From an uncultured Bacteroidales bacterium (GTDB taxonomy: Bacteria > Bacteroidota > Bacteroidia > Bacteroidales > Paludibacteraceae), in contig CAKZZM010000029.1 of assembly GCA_937885465.1 (NCBI GenBank), forward strand, positions 1 through 41,683: a DNA stretch of 41,683 nt, read 5' to 3'. Position 1 is the first letter of the stretch; every line of letters starts with the position of its first letter. Below, one piece after another: positions 34,492-41,683 of the stretch. The position numbers and the translations under genes are program-made. A model generated the notes under the pieces. That model was not told the origin of the DNA. It ran no database searches and saw only the letters and a program-made list of their open reading frames with translations.

Positions 34492-36654
34492 ATGAAGAAA
34501 TTTTTCGCTTTATTTTGTGCTTTAACCTTAGTGTTAGGTATTAGTGCATCTCCCAAGAAAGATGCGCAGATTCGTTTTGATGCACGGCAAGGCAAGCAAA
34601 TGCGTGCTGCCATAGGTGAGCGTGCAGACAAGAAGTATGCTCCTCAGGTCAATCTTGTTCAGTATGGGCAGAAGAATTTTATGAAGGTGGTTAAGAGGAA
34701 TGTCCCTGAAGCAGTGAAGGAACTAATCTCTATTGATTTTGAAGAACCAATGAGTTATCATTTCTATTCATACCAAAATGATTGGTGGATGAGAGCGACG
34801 AACGATGACTACACTTTCAGTTTGGATGTGGTCGGCAAGAGTACAAATTCTCCGGCAGGTTCCTACGATCAGGACGATATTTTGTATAATTACTGCTATC
34901 TGATAGATGCTGCGGCAGAAACTCGCATTTATTTTGACACAACGCAGGTCGTTGAGATTAATATTACCGACGATGAGGGAAATATTGAGGTAGAAGCCAG
35001 TTTCACAGGTGACGATGGTAATGAGTATATGATTACAATGTTCTATGCTGCTCCTACGGCAGATAACTTTGAAACTATTAACGCTACTAACTTGAGAGTA
35101 ACTTCTGAGTCTTATTATGGTTATGATGGTTATTATACCTATTATTACCTGAAAGCCGATGATGATAACAATACTATATCACTTTCCTTAGACGGGGCTT
35201 TGTCTGAAGGTACGTATTCCGTTGGAGAAAATCGTGATATTACAGGTAGTGTTACTCCTGTTGGCGGCCAGGCTTCCTCTATTTACAGCGGCAGCATTAC
35301 CGTAGAATTGTCAGGCGATGGCGGTTATCATGTAACGGGTACCGTTCTCTGCTATAACAACACTGAATATACCCTCGATCTCATCTTCATTATGCCTGAT
35401 GCAAGCAGGACAGAGACATTGTCAATGAGTACTAATTTATATGATCAAACTGCTTTCTACGGATGGTTCCAGTTCTATGGTTTCAATGCCGATCGTAGCA
35501 GGTATATTACAGTATGCGTGAATGCAGATGTTCTTGCAGGTACGTTCGGTTATTCGGATTTGGATCTTGACTATACATTTATTGCATTATTGAGCAGCAC
35601 GGATACTCTCTACTATTCACCGCTCTCTGCAAACTTGAATGTTAGCGTTGCCGCCAATGGAGATGTGACATTGACCGGTGTGATGCGTATGCAGAATGAG
35701 GAGGACAATTCTGATGTTGTAGATTTCGACATCACTCTCACTTATGTCAAGCCTGTTGCTTCTCGTACAGGTTCCTTCAGCGGCGCACTGCAGTTCTATG
35801 ATAGTTATTATTATTCTATTTGGCAGGCATACGGATACAATACCGCAGGTGATAAGTATATAAGCATTGCTATGTATTATGACGATGTTATCGCCGGTAC
35901 TTATACGGCAGACGATATTTACTCGCAAGATTATACCTATTTAGTAGAGATAAACGGAAATGATACTGTTTGGCTCTCTATTGTAGAAGCAGACTTGACT
36001 GTTATGGTAGATGCAAATAATAATGGTACTATCACTGGTACTATTACCGTTCAAAATGAGGACGACCTGACCGATGTGGCAGAATATACCGTAAATATCA
36101 CCTTTACTGCTTCCGATAGTAGTTCATCTGCTCTGCAGTATGACAGCGACAGCGATTTTGCATACGATTTCCCGACATACACCATTGATACTAAGTATGT
36201 CAATCAGTATGGTGTAATTATCGTTTCTGCCGAAGACGGAAATAAGGGTGTTGATTTGCAGTTTAATGTTGCTAATACGGCAACGGGTTTAGCTGTCGGC
36301 ACTTATCCTATTGATGATACGGATGACGCAGGTACATTGCACGCTTGCACAGGCTATAATTCCACTTATGATTATATTGACTATACTCTGGCATACACCT
36401 TTACTGATGACGGCTATTTTGAGGCTTTGTGGTATATGGTTAGCGGTTCAGCAGTGGTTAAAAACGATGGCACTATTGCTATCAATGCCGTTAATTCATT
36501 AGGTTATAGCGTTGTCGTTAATTTGCTTCTCGATGTTACCGCTCTTGATGATGTCAAGGCTGACAATGCGGTAGTTAAAGAGTTGCGTCAGAACGGACAG
36601 ATTGTGATTCGCGCTAATGGTAAGGAATACAATGTACTTGGCGTTGAGTTGTAA
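34492..36654 (+). CDS. Secreted protein of five degenerate beta-domain repeats
   Basis: A protein of 720 residues from MKKFFALFCALTLVLGISASP, a clear signal peptide (an upstream in-frame ATG at 34447 adds 15 polar residues and is less likely). The body has about five repeats of 110-130 residues. Each has a strand pair, then a motif close to AGTYxxxDI followed by an aromatic YTYL-like strand: PAGSYDQDDILYNYCYLI, SEGTYSVGENRDI, LAGTFGYSDLDLDYTFI, IAGTYTADDIYSQDYTYL and AVGTYPIDDTDDAGT. The sequence is acidic and Tyr-rich. The last 25 residues (VKELRQNGQIVIRANGKEY, then NVLGVEL) look like a compact conserved tail that I recall at the end of other Bacteroidales exported proteins. It stands alone between a strong promoter and a terminator. 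The function is unknown; surface exposure is likely. Confidence 0.8.
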   Translation: MKKFFALFCALTLVLGISASPKKDAQIRFDARQGKQMRAAIGERADKKYAPQVNLVQYGQKNFMKVVKRNVPEAVKELISIDFEEPMSYHFYSYQNDWWMRATNDDYTFSLDVVGKSTNSPAGSYDQDDILYNYCYLIDAAAETRIYFDTTQVVEINITDDEGNIEVEASFTGDDGNEYMITMFYAAPTADNFETINATNLRVTSESYYGYDGYYTYYYLKADDDNNTISLSLDGALSEGTYSVGENRDITGSVTPVGGQASSIYSGSITVELSGDGGYHVTGTVLCYNNTEYTLDLIFIMPDASRTETLSMSTNLYDQTAFYGWFQFYGFNADRSRYITVCVNADVLAGTFGYSDLDLDYTFIALLSSTDTLYYSPLSANLNVSVAANGDVTLTGVMRMQNEEDNSDVVDFDITLTYVKPVASRTGSFSGALQFYDSYYYSIWQAYGYNTAGDKYISIAMYYDDVIAGTYTADDIYSQDYTYLVEINGNDTVWLSIVEADLTVMVDANNNGTITGTITVQNEDDLTDVAEYTVNITFTASDSSSSALQYDSDSDFAYDFPTYTIDTKYVNQYGVIIVSAEDGNKGVDLQFNVANTATGLAVGTYPIDDTDDAGTLHACTGYNSTYDYIDYTLAYTFTDDGYFEALWYMVSGSAVVKNDGTIAINAVNSLGYSVVVNLLLDVTALDDVKADNAVVKELRQNGQIVIRANGKEYNVLGVEL

Positions 36655-36690
36655 TTAGAAAAAGTTGAGAATATAAGCCAAAGTTCTCAG

Positions 36691-36727
36691 AAAAATTGGA
36701 AGCAGTCGAGTGCTGCTTCCAATTTTT
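36691..36727 (+). terminator. Terminator of the secreted repeat protein gene
   Basis: AAAAATTGGAAGCAG and CTGCTTCCAATTTTT form a perfect 15-bp stem around a 7-base loop, followed by further T residues. It separates this gene from lepA. Confidence 0.9.
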
Positions 36728-36747
36728 TTGTCAGATATTAGCATTTA

Positions 36748-36779
36748 TTTGCATAACTGAGAAAAAAGTAGTATCTTTG
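36748..36779 (+). promoter_or_regulatory. Promoter for lepA
   Basis: TTTG at 36748-36751 and TATCTTTG at 36772-36779 are separated by 20 nt. The predicted leader of about 130 nt is almost entirely made of the 7-8-bp repeats described in the next entry. Confidence 0.8.
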
Positions 36780-36782
36780 CCG

Positions 36783-36889
36783 TGAGACGAAGTACCAATT
36801 AATGTACAAAGTGACAAAGGACAAAGTACAAAGTACAAAGTGACAAAGTACAAAGTGACAAAGGACAATGTACAAAGGAGGAGTTCTCC
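36783..36889. repeat. GTACAAA/GTGACAAA array and palindromic core in the lepA leader
   Basis: After GACGAAGTACC come about ten units of GTACAAA, GTGACAAA or GGACAAA (36801-36876), directly followed by GGAGGAGTTCTCC (36877-36889). The reverse complement of the latter is GGAGAACTCCTCC, which fits the core GGAGAACNNCTCC. The array lies between the lepA promoter and start codon. Confidence 0.9.
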
Positions 36890-36916
36890 GATTTTGGCGC
36901 AGAAGAATATAGTGAG

Positions 36917-38692
36917 ATGAAGGATATTCGCAATTTTTGCATAATAGCCCATATTGATCATGGTAAATCGACGATAGCCGATCGTCTGCTCGAATATACG
37001 GGGACCATAGATAAGCGCCGGATGGAGAATCAGGTGCTTGACGATATGGATCTTGAGAAAGAGCGCGGTATCACGATTAAGAGCCACGCTATTCAGATGC
37101 AATATAAAGGTTATACACTTAACCTTATTGACACCCCCGGGCATGTGGACTTCTCCTACGAGGTGAGTAGGTCAATAGCAGCGTGCGAAGGGGCATTGTT
37201 GATAGTGGATGCTTCGCAAGGAGTGCAGGCTCAGACTATCAGCAATTTATATATGGCTCTTGAGCATGACCTCGAGATTGTCCCCGTGCTGAATAAGTGC
37301 GACATGGAGAGTGCTATGCCTGATATGGTGGAAGATGAGATTGTGGAACTGCTTGGTTGCAAGAGAGAGGAAATAATCCGTGCTTCAGGCAAGACGGGAA
37401 TGGGCGTTGAGGAGATATTGGATGCTATTGTGGAGCGTATTCCTGCACCTGTGGGGGATAAGGATGCACCACTGCAGTGCCTCGTGTTCGATTCCGTATT
37501 CAATTCTTTTAGAGGCATAATCGCTTATTTTAAGGTAGTAAACGGTACTTTGAAAAAAGGCGATACCGTGCGTTTCTTCAATACCGGAAAGGAGTATTCG
37601 GCAGACGAGGTAGGTGTTCTGAAACTCGATATGCAGCCTATGCAGGAGATAAGTGCCGGCAATGTGGGGTATATCATTTCGGGAATAAAAACGAGCACAG
37701 AGGTGAAAGTAGGGGATACCATTACTCATGTCGCCCGTCCGTGCGAGAAGGCTGTTGAGGGGTTTGAAGAGGTTAAACCGATGGTGTTCGCCGGTGTCTA
37801 TCCTATTGAGGCGGAAGATTATGAGAATCTGCGTGCCTCGCTCGAGAAACTGCAACTGAACGATGCTTCGCTAACCTTTACGCCGGAGAGTTCGGTGGCG
37901 TTAGGGTTTGGTTTCCGCTGCGGTTTCCTCGGACTGCTACACATGGAGATAGTGCAGGAGCGGTTAGACCGCGAATTTGATATGGATGTGATAACGACCG
38001 TTCCGAATGTGTCGTATCGCGTATATACCAAAGACGGCGTGATGCACGAGGTGCATAACCCCGCAGGTATGCCTGACCCCGCATATATAGAACATGTGGA
38101 AGAACCGTATATCAGGGCATCGATTATAACAACCACTAATTTTATAGGTCCTATCATGACCCTTTGCCTTGACAAACGAGGCGAACTGATTAAGCAAGAG
38201 TATATAAGCGGCAACCGCGTTGAGATATATTTTGACTTGCCGCTCGGCGAGATAGTGATAGATTTTTATGATAAACTGAAGAGTATATCAAAAGGTTATG
38301 CCTCTTTTGACTATCACGCCAACGGATTTAGGCAGTCGGATTTGGTGAAGTTGGATATCTTGCTTAATGGTGAGCAGGTAGATGCCCTCTCTACGCTGAC
38401 ACATCGTGCCAATGCCGTTGATTTCGGACGGCGAATGTGCGAGAAACTGAAAGAACTGCTACCCCGCCAACAATTCGACATAGCGATACAGGCAGCGATA
38501 GGTGCTAAGATTATTGCCCGTGAAACGGTTAAGCAGGTGAGAAAAGATGTGCTTGCAAAGTGTTATGGCGGTGATGTCAGCCGTAAGCGCAAACTGCTTG
38601 AGAAGCAGAAGCGAGGCAAGAAAAGAATGAAACAGATAGGCAATGTGGAAGTGCCGCAAAAGGCGTTCCTCGCAGTGCTTAAGTTAGATTAA
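36917..38692 (+). CDS. lepA: Elongation factor 4 (LepA)
   Basis: Ribosome-bound GTPase that back-translocates or assists ribosome function under stress. The 591 residues start with IRNFCIIAHIDHGKSTIADRL (P-loop, listed here as AHIDHGKSTIADRL), then the switch II motif DTPGHVDFSYEV and NKCDM for guanine recognition. Domains II, III and V follow, and the LepA-specific C-terminal domain ends with RKRKLLEKQKRGKKRMK and VPQKAFLAVLKLD. All family signatures are intact. The leader carries an unusual tandem repeat array. kdsD follows 4 bp after its stop. Confidence 0.97.
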   Translation: MKDIRNFCIIAHIDHGKSTIADRLLEYTGTIDKRRMENQVLDDMDLEKERGITIKSHAIQMQYKGYTLNLIDTPGHVDFSYEVSRSIAACEGALLIVDASQGVQAQTISNLYMALEHDLEIVPVLNKCDMESAMPDMVEDEIVELLGCKREEIIRASGKTGMGVEEILDAIVERIPAPVGDKDAPLQCLVFDSVFNSFRGIIAYFKVVNGTLKKGDTVRFFNTGKEYSADEVGVLKLDMQPMQEISAGNVGYIISGIKTSTEVKVGDTITHVARPCEKAVEGFEEVKPMVFAGVYPIEAEDYENLRASLEKLQLNDASLTFTPESSVALGFGFRCGFLGLLHMEIVQERLDREFDMDVITTVPNVSYRVYTKDGVMHEVHNPAGMPDPAYIEHVEEPYIRASIITTTNFIGPIMTLCLDKRGELIKQEYISGNRVEIYFDLPLGEIVIDFYDKLKSISKGYASFDYHANGFRQSDLVKLDILLNGEQVDALSTLTHRANAVDFGRRMCEKLKELLPRQQFDIAIQAAIGAKIIARETVKQVRKDVLAKCYGGDVSRKRKLLEKQKRGKKRMKQIGNVEVPQKAFLAVLKLD

Positions 38693-38696
38693 AATT

Positions 38697-39662
38697 ATGG
38701 AAAGAGATTTAGTTGCCATACAGTGTCTTCGCAGCGAGGCGGAAGCGATATTAAAACTTATCCCTCGGATAGATGATAGTTTCAGCAGGGCGGTTGACCT
38801 TATTCTCGGCTGCAAAGGGAAAGTGATAGTTACGGGAGTAGGGAAGTCCGGACATATCGCTACAAAGATTGCCGCCACTTTTGCTTCCACCGGCACGCCT
38901 GCTTTTTTCCTCAATCCGCTTGATGCTTATCACGGCGATCTCGGTATGCTGTCGGAAAACGATATAGTTATTGCTATATCATACTCGGGGGCGACGGAAG
39001 AACTGCTACGCTTTATGCCGCTTATTCAAGCGAAGAATATACCCATTATCGGAATGTCAGGCTGTTCTGATTCTCTTCTCGCTTCTTATTCTGCCGTTCA
39101 TTTGAATATAGCCGTTGAACATGAAGCAGACCCCCTCAATCTTATTCCCACATCTTCTACGACCGCCACTCTCGCTATGGGGGATGCTCTTGCTTGCGCT
39201 TTGATGGAGTCGCGCCATTTCCGCTCGTCAGACTTTGCGATGTTGCACCCGGGAGGCGACCTCGGCAGGAAACTGCTTGCGAAAGTGGAGGATATTATGG
39301 TAAAAGGTAATCTGCCGATAGTAGTCTCTACCGACCTAATGCAGAAAGTTATAGAGGTGATGACGGCGGGAACACTTGGCGTGGCAGTAGTGATTGACGA
39401 CGGCAAACTGACGGGTATCGTAACGGATGGCGATGTGAGGCGAGCGATGCAACGATTAGGGCAGCGGTTTTTCGAAACGCCTGTCGGCGAGATAATGTCA
39501 AGCAACCCAAAGACAATATTGCAGTCGGCAAAGATTGTAGAAGCAGGGGAAAAAATGAATCACCATTCAATACACACTCTTATTGCTCTGAAGGAAGACG
39601 GCTCCGTAGCAGGTATAATCGATTCTTTCTCTTGCCTACCGGGAACAAGATTTTATCACTGA
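38697..39662 (+). CDS. kdsD: D-arabinose-5-phosphate isomerase (KdsD/KpsF)
   Basis: Converts ribulose-5-phosphate to arabinose-5-phosphate, the substrate of KdsA, for Kdo synthesis. The 321 residues hold an N-terminal SIS domain (VIVTGVGKSGHIATKIAATF, FFLNPLDAYHGDLGML, ISYSGATEELL, TSSTTATLAMGDALA) and a pair of CBS domains (MTAGTLGVAVVIDDG, GIVTDGDVRRAM; SIHTLIALKEDGSVAGIIDS). It is probably co-transcribed with lepA (4-bp gap). The repeat element at 39669 follows its stop. Confidence 0.95.
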   Translation: MERDLVAIQCLRSEAEAILKLIPRIDDSFSRAVDLILGCKGKVIVTGVGKSGHIATKIAATFASTGTPAFFLNPLDAYHGDLGMLSENDIVIAISYSGATEELLRFMPLIQAKNIPIIGMSGCSDSLLASYSAVHLNIAVEHEADPLNLIPTSSTTATLAMGDALACALMESRHFRSSDFAMLHPGGDLGRKLLAKVEDIMVKGNLPIVVSTDLMQKVIEVMTAGTLGVAVVIDDGKLTGIVTDGDVRRAMQRLGQRFFETPVGEIMSSNPKTILQSAKIVEAGEKMNHHSIHTLIALKEDGSVAGIIDSFSCLPGTRFYH

Positions 39663-39668
39663 TTAAGT

Positions 39669-39716
39669 GGAGAACACCTCCTTAGCGTAAGCGATACATA
39701 GCGTAAGCGGTACTTC
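39669..39716. repeat. Palindromic core plus 16-bp units between kdsD and the glycosyltransferase gene
   Basis: GGAGAACACCTCC (39669-39681) fits the core GGAGAACNNCTCC. It is joined by TT to two 16-bp units, AGCGTAAGCGATACAT (39684) and AGCGTAAGCGGTACTT (39700). This element fills most of the 70-bp gap before the start codon at 39733. Confidence 0.9.
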
Positions 39717-39732
39717 GTACATCGTAAATGAG

Positions 39733-40632
39733 ATGCCGACTCTATCCATCATAATACCCGTATATAATGCAGCGCAATATATAGAGCGTTGTCTTCTCTC
39801 TGTTGAGAGGCAGAGTCTGAGAAATATGGAGGTGGTGATAGTTGACGACCACGGGCATGACGAGAGCATCTCTATTGCGAAAGCATTAGCAGCGCAAAGC
39901 GAGAGGAAAGATATAAAGTATATCTTTACTGCAACGGAGCAAAATGGCGGTCCGGGCGCGGCACGAAACGTAGGGCTAAAAACAGCCCATGGTGAATACA
40001 TTGCGTTTCTTGACGCAGATGACATAGCAGAACCGCAGATGTATCAGATGCTTTATGACAACGCAAAGGCGAATGACGCAGACCTTAGTTACTGCAATGC
40101 TATATGTGACGATGGAATAGTGGAGAACGTCTCCGAACGTTTGGTAGTGGAGAACGTCTCCGAACGTTCTGTTAAACCCCGCTCGCGGCAGGAGCAAACA
40201 AAGAGAGCGGACAGTAAGGTCTTGCGTAATCCTCAAGTGGCAAATGTGGAAATATCGCGGCAAGAGAGGAGTTATCTTCTTCGCCACTATGTAGCATACT
40301 TGTGGACGTATATTTACAGCCGTGAGATGTTGGAAAAGTACGATATTATGTTTCCTGATGCGAGAAGCAGCGAGGATAGCGCATTTATCGGTTGCTGCCT
40401 TTTGCTCGCTTGTAAGGTTGTTGGAATAGATGATGCCTTGTATCATTATATGGTATATAGTGATAGCCTCAGCCACACTCGAAAATGGCGAGGCAGAGAA
40501 AAGAGAAAGGCTTTCTCCTGTCTTTTCCGCAAAGCCCGTGAAACAGGGCAACTGAGAGCCTTCTTTCCCGAACTTATTTTCATCTACATAAAGAAAACAA
40601 TCCTATCCCCGATATTGGAATATATTAAATGA
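39733..40632 (+). CDS. Family 2 glycosyltransferase with an in-frame repeat insertion
   Basis: Transfers a sugar from a nucleotide-sugar donor, probably for LPS or a surface glycan, at the cytoplasmic face of the membrane. The 299 residues open with SIIIPVYNAAQYIERCLLS, then VVIVDDHG, then GGPGAARNVGL and YIAFLDADD (the DxD metal site). The C-terminal half ends with hydrophobic and basic residues (IFIYIKKTILSPILEYIK). Residues about 130-146 are two copies of the palindromic element (VENVSERLVVENVSERS) placed between the catalytic core and the acceptor region. The next gene overlaps by 4 bp (ATGA), so the two are coupled. The donor sugar is unknown. Confidence 0.88.
   Translation: MPTLSIIIPVYNAAQYIERCLLSVERQSLRNMEVVIVDDHGHDESISIAKALAAQSERKDIKYIFTATEQNGGPGAARNVGLKTAHGEYIAFLDADDIAEPQMYQMLYDNAKANDADLSYCNAICDDGIVENVSERLVVENVSERSVKPRSRQEQTKRADSKVLRNPQVANVEISRQERSYLLRHYVAYLWTYIYSREMLEKYDIMFPDARSSEDSAFIGCCLLLACKVVGIDDALYHYMVYSDSLSHTRKWRGREKRKAFSCLFRKARETGQLRAFFPELIFIYIKKTILSPILEYIK
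40120..40170. repeat. Palindromic element, two tandem copies inside glycosyltransferase gene
   Basis: Copies at 40120-40142 and 40147-40170 repeat the sequence described in korA, again spaced 27 bp. They are in the opposite coding orientation to korA and read VENVSERS in frame. Confidence 0.95.
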
Positions 40633-41555
40633 ATTGTGATAATAATCTTAATATAAAATTTTTCTGTCGCAGTTTCAATAAGGAATTGTACGAACAGAGC
40701 CGTCGTCTGTATGCAGATGCGGGATATCCGTGCATACGCCTAACCGACCAAACGGCAGACGGATATTTCTATACAATGCTTCGCGACGAAGATTGCGATG
40801 TAGCAATTAATGTGGATGAAGATTGCTTTATTACTGATATTGAGGCAGTGTTAGCGTTAGTGCAATATGTGGTAGAGAATGACATTGCCAATGCCGGCTG
40901 TCCGGATGGCGGCTGTTATGCCCACCGCAGTGGTAACCCCATCGTTACCAATCCTTTCTTTAATGTGCTCAACCTCAGGCTCTTGCGCAAGCTCTTAAAT
41001 AAAAATGAAATAGTTGAGAACGTCTCTGAACGTTCAATAGTGGAGAGCGTCTCCAAACGTTCAAAAAAGGTGTTTGACTATAAAGAACATAGAGAGCGAT
41101 TAGAGGCAAATTACCCCCGTGAGATGTTGATTGAAGGTCGTCGTTATGATTTCTCGAGTGCGGACAAAGAGCCTTATTATCCGTTTTTCCTTTGGCAGGT
41201 ATCTGTGTCACGCACGTTATATCTTCCTAATCATTTGCACGATGACGGCATAACTACAATATTGTTAAATCATGAGGGTAGGGAGATGTGTCGCCACACG
41301 TGGTTTGCTCGTTTCTATTCCGTTCCGGCTTTTATCATTCACCATTGGCAGCCTAATGCCGGTGCGCAGAAAAGCAGAATAGATAATGTAATCGGCGAGG
41401 CGTATGCCATGCGCGGCATAGCCCGACCAATGTTCACTTTTGCGGACAGGCTGTCATTTCTGATTGATAAGATAATTCGTTGGCTTATTAAGATTCCGCA
41501 GCGCATCTTCGGCTGGCGAAAGAAGATAAAGAAGAAATTGTCGAAAGGTACTTAG
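40629..41555 (+). CDS. Glycosyltransferase-like protein (GT-A type) with an in-frame repeat insertion
   Basis: A protein of 308 residues that I do not recognise by family. Early residues suggest a GT-A nucleotide-sugar fold: IKFFCRSFNKELYEQSRRLY, then DVAINVDEDCFITDIEAVL with a DxD-like DED, then AGCPDGGCYAHRSGNP. Later come HDDGITTILLNHEGREMCRH and a basic C-terminus (WGWRKKIKKKLSKG type: FGWRKKIKKKLSKGT). Residues about 129-145 are two degenerate copies of the palindromic element. The start overlaps the previous glycosyltransferase gene by 4 bp, supporting a shared pathway. Transferase activity is inference. Confidence 0.7.
   Translation: MNCDNNLNIKFFCRSFNKELYEQSRRLYADAGYPCIRLTDQTADGYFYTMLRDEDCDVAINVDEDCFITDIEAVLALVQYVVENDIANAGCPDGGCYAHRSGNPIVTNPFFNVLNLRLLRKLLNKNEIVENVSERSIVESVSKRSKKVFDYKEHRERLEANYPREMLIEGRRYDFSSADKEPYYPFFLWQVSVSRTLYLPNHLHDDGITTILLNHEGREMCRHTWFARFYSVPAFIIHHWQPNAGAQKSRIDNVIGEAYAMRGIARPMFTFADRLSFLIDKIIRWLIKIPQRIFGWRKKIKKKLSKGT
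41013..41063. repeat. Palindromic element, two degenerate copies inside the last gene
   Basis: Copies at 41013-41036 and 41040-41063 match the element with a few substitutions each (for example GGAGAGCGTCTCC in place of GGAGAACGTCTCC). Spacing is 27 bp. They read VENVSERSIVESVSKRS in frame. The base changes suggest an older insertion than in korA. Confidence 0.9.
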
Positions 41556-41563
41556 TAACTTCC

Positions 41564-41683
41564 GAGAGACGGTGAAAAACACCGTCTCTACTGTTTGAAC
41601 GTTCGGAGACGTTCTCCACTATTTGAGAGACGGTGAAAAACACCGTCTCTACCGTTGAACGTTCGGAGACGTTCTCCACTATT
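41564..41683. repeat. 61-bp composite tandem repeat: hairpin plus palindromic element
   Basis: Two tandem units start at 41564 and 41625; the second runs off the window. Each has AGAGACGGTG and CACCGTCTCT, a perfect 10-bp stem around AAAAA, then a short spacer, then a palindromic element in reverse orientation (GAACGTTCGGAGACG, then TTCTCCAC). The units differ by a substitution and a one-base deletion in the spacer. This lies after the last gene; the number of copies beyond the window is unknown. Confidence 0.95.

Noticed and set aside
41488..41679. Minus-strand open frame reading ENVSERS repeats at the window end
   Set aside because: It consists only of the repeat array and the antisense of the last gene's 3' end. 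The element is stop-free in several frames, so open length is no evidence.

Overview
The window is a stretch of a Bacteroidales-type (Bacteroidota) chromosome with moderate G+C. The evidence is the Bacteroidota promoter form (TTTG, about 20 nt, TAnnTTTG) in front of several genes, no Shine-Dalgarno dependence, a one-piece hybrid two-component sensor, a gliding/type IX-type C-terminal domain, 2-oxoacid:ferredoxin oxidoreductase (korAB), OstA-like and SurA-like envelope factors, and many lipoproteins. I cannot place it below order level. No rRNA, tRNA, phage, insertion sequence or CRISPR array is visible.

Layout. 1-1577 is the 3' part of gyrB. 1624-9666 (+) is an envelope-biogenesis run: an unknown cytosolic lectin-fold protein, kdsA (Kdo-8-phosphate synthase), a SurA-like lipoprotein, SurA, an OstA-like protein, an outer-membrane barrel and ribF. 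9641-22676 (-) holds two small lipoproteins (DUF4827-like and FKBP-type), a 1398-residue hybrid sensor, an M16 protease, ftsH, rsfS, a CHU_C-domain exported protein and serA. 22987-29938 (+) holds an acyl-CoA ligase, a DHH phosphoesterase, an outer-membrane protein, a lipoprotein hydrolase, a two-domain lipoprotein and tyrS, closed by a strong terminator. 30119-34278 (-) holds korB, korA and a relative of the two-domain lipoprotein. 34492-41555 (+) holds a 720-residue secreted repeat protein, lepA, an arabinose-5-phosphate isomerase (kdsD/kpsF) and two glycosyltransferase-like genes.

How the genes fit together. kdsA and kdsD are two steps of Kdo synthesis. The SurA proteins and the OstA-like protein fold or transport outer-membrane parts. 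The two glycosyltransferase-like genes next to kdsD may begin a surface-glycan locus. ftsH, rsfS, lepA, tyrS, gyrB, ribF, serA and korAB are housekeeping genes.

The most unusual feature is a modular family of short repeats. A palindromic core, GGAGAACNNCTCC, is joined to different tails: GAACGTTC, a 16-bp AGCGTAAGCGGTACAT unit, 7-8-bp GTACAAA/GTGACAAA units, or a 9-bp CGGATTTTC unit. These sit between genes, in the lepA leader, and in frame inside korA and both glycosyltransferase-like genes. korA carries four separate in-frame expansions. The behaviour recalls the Rickettsia palindromic elements that insert into open reading frames, but the sequences differ and I do not recognise this family. 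A second oddity is that two genes, the SurA-like lipoprotein and ribF, have no ATG, GTG or TTG where their conserved N-termini require one; both have an in-frame ATT.
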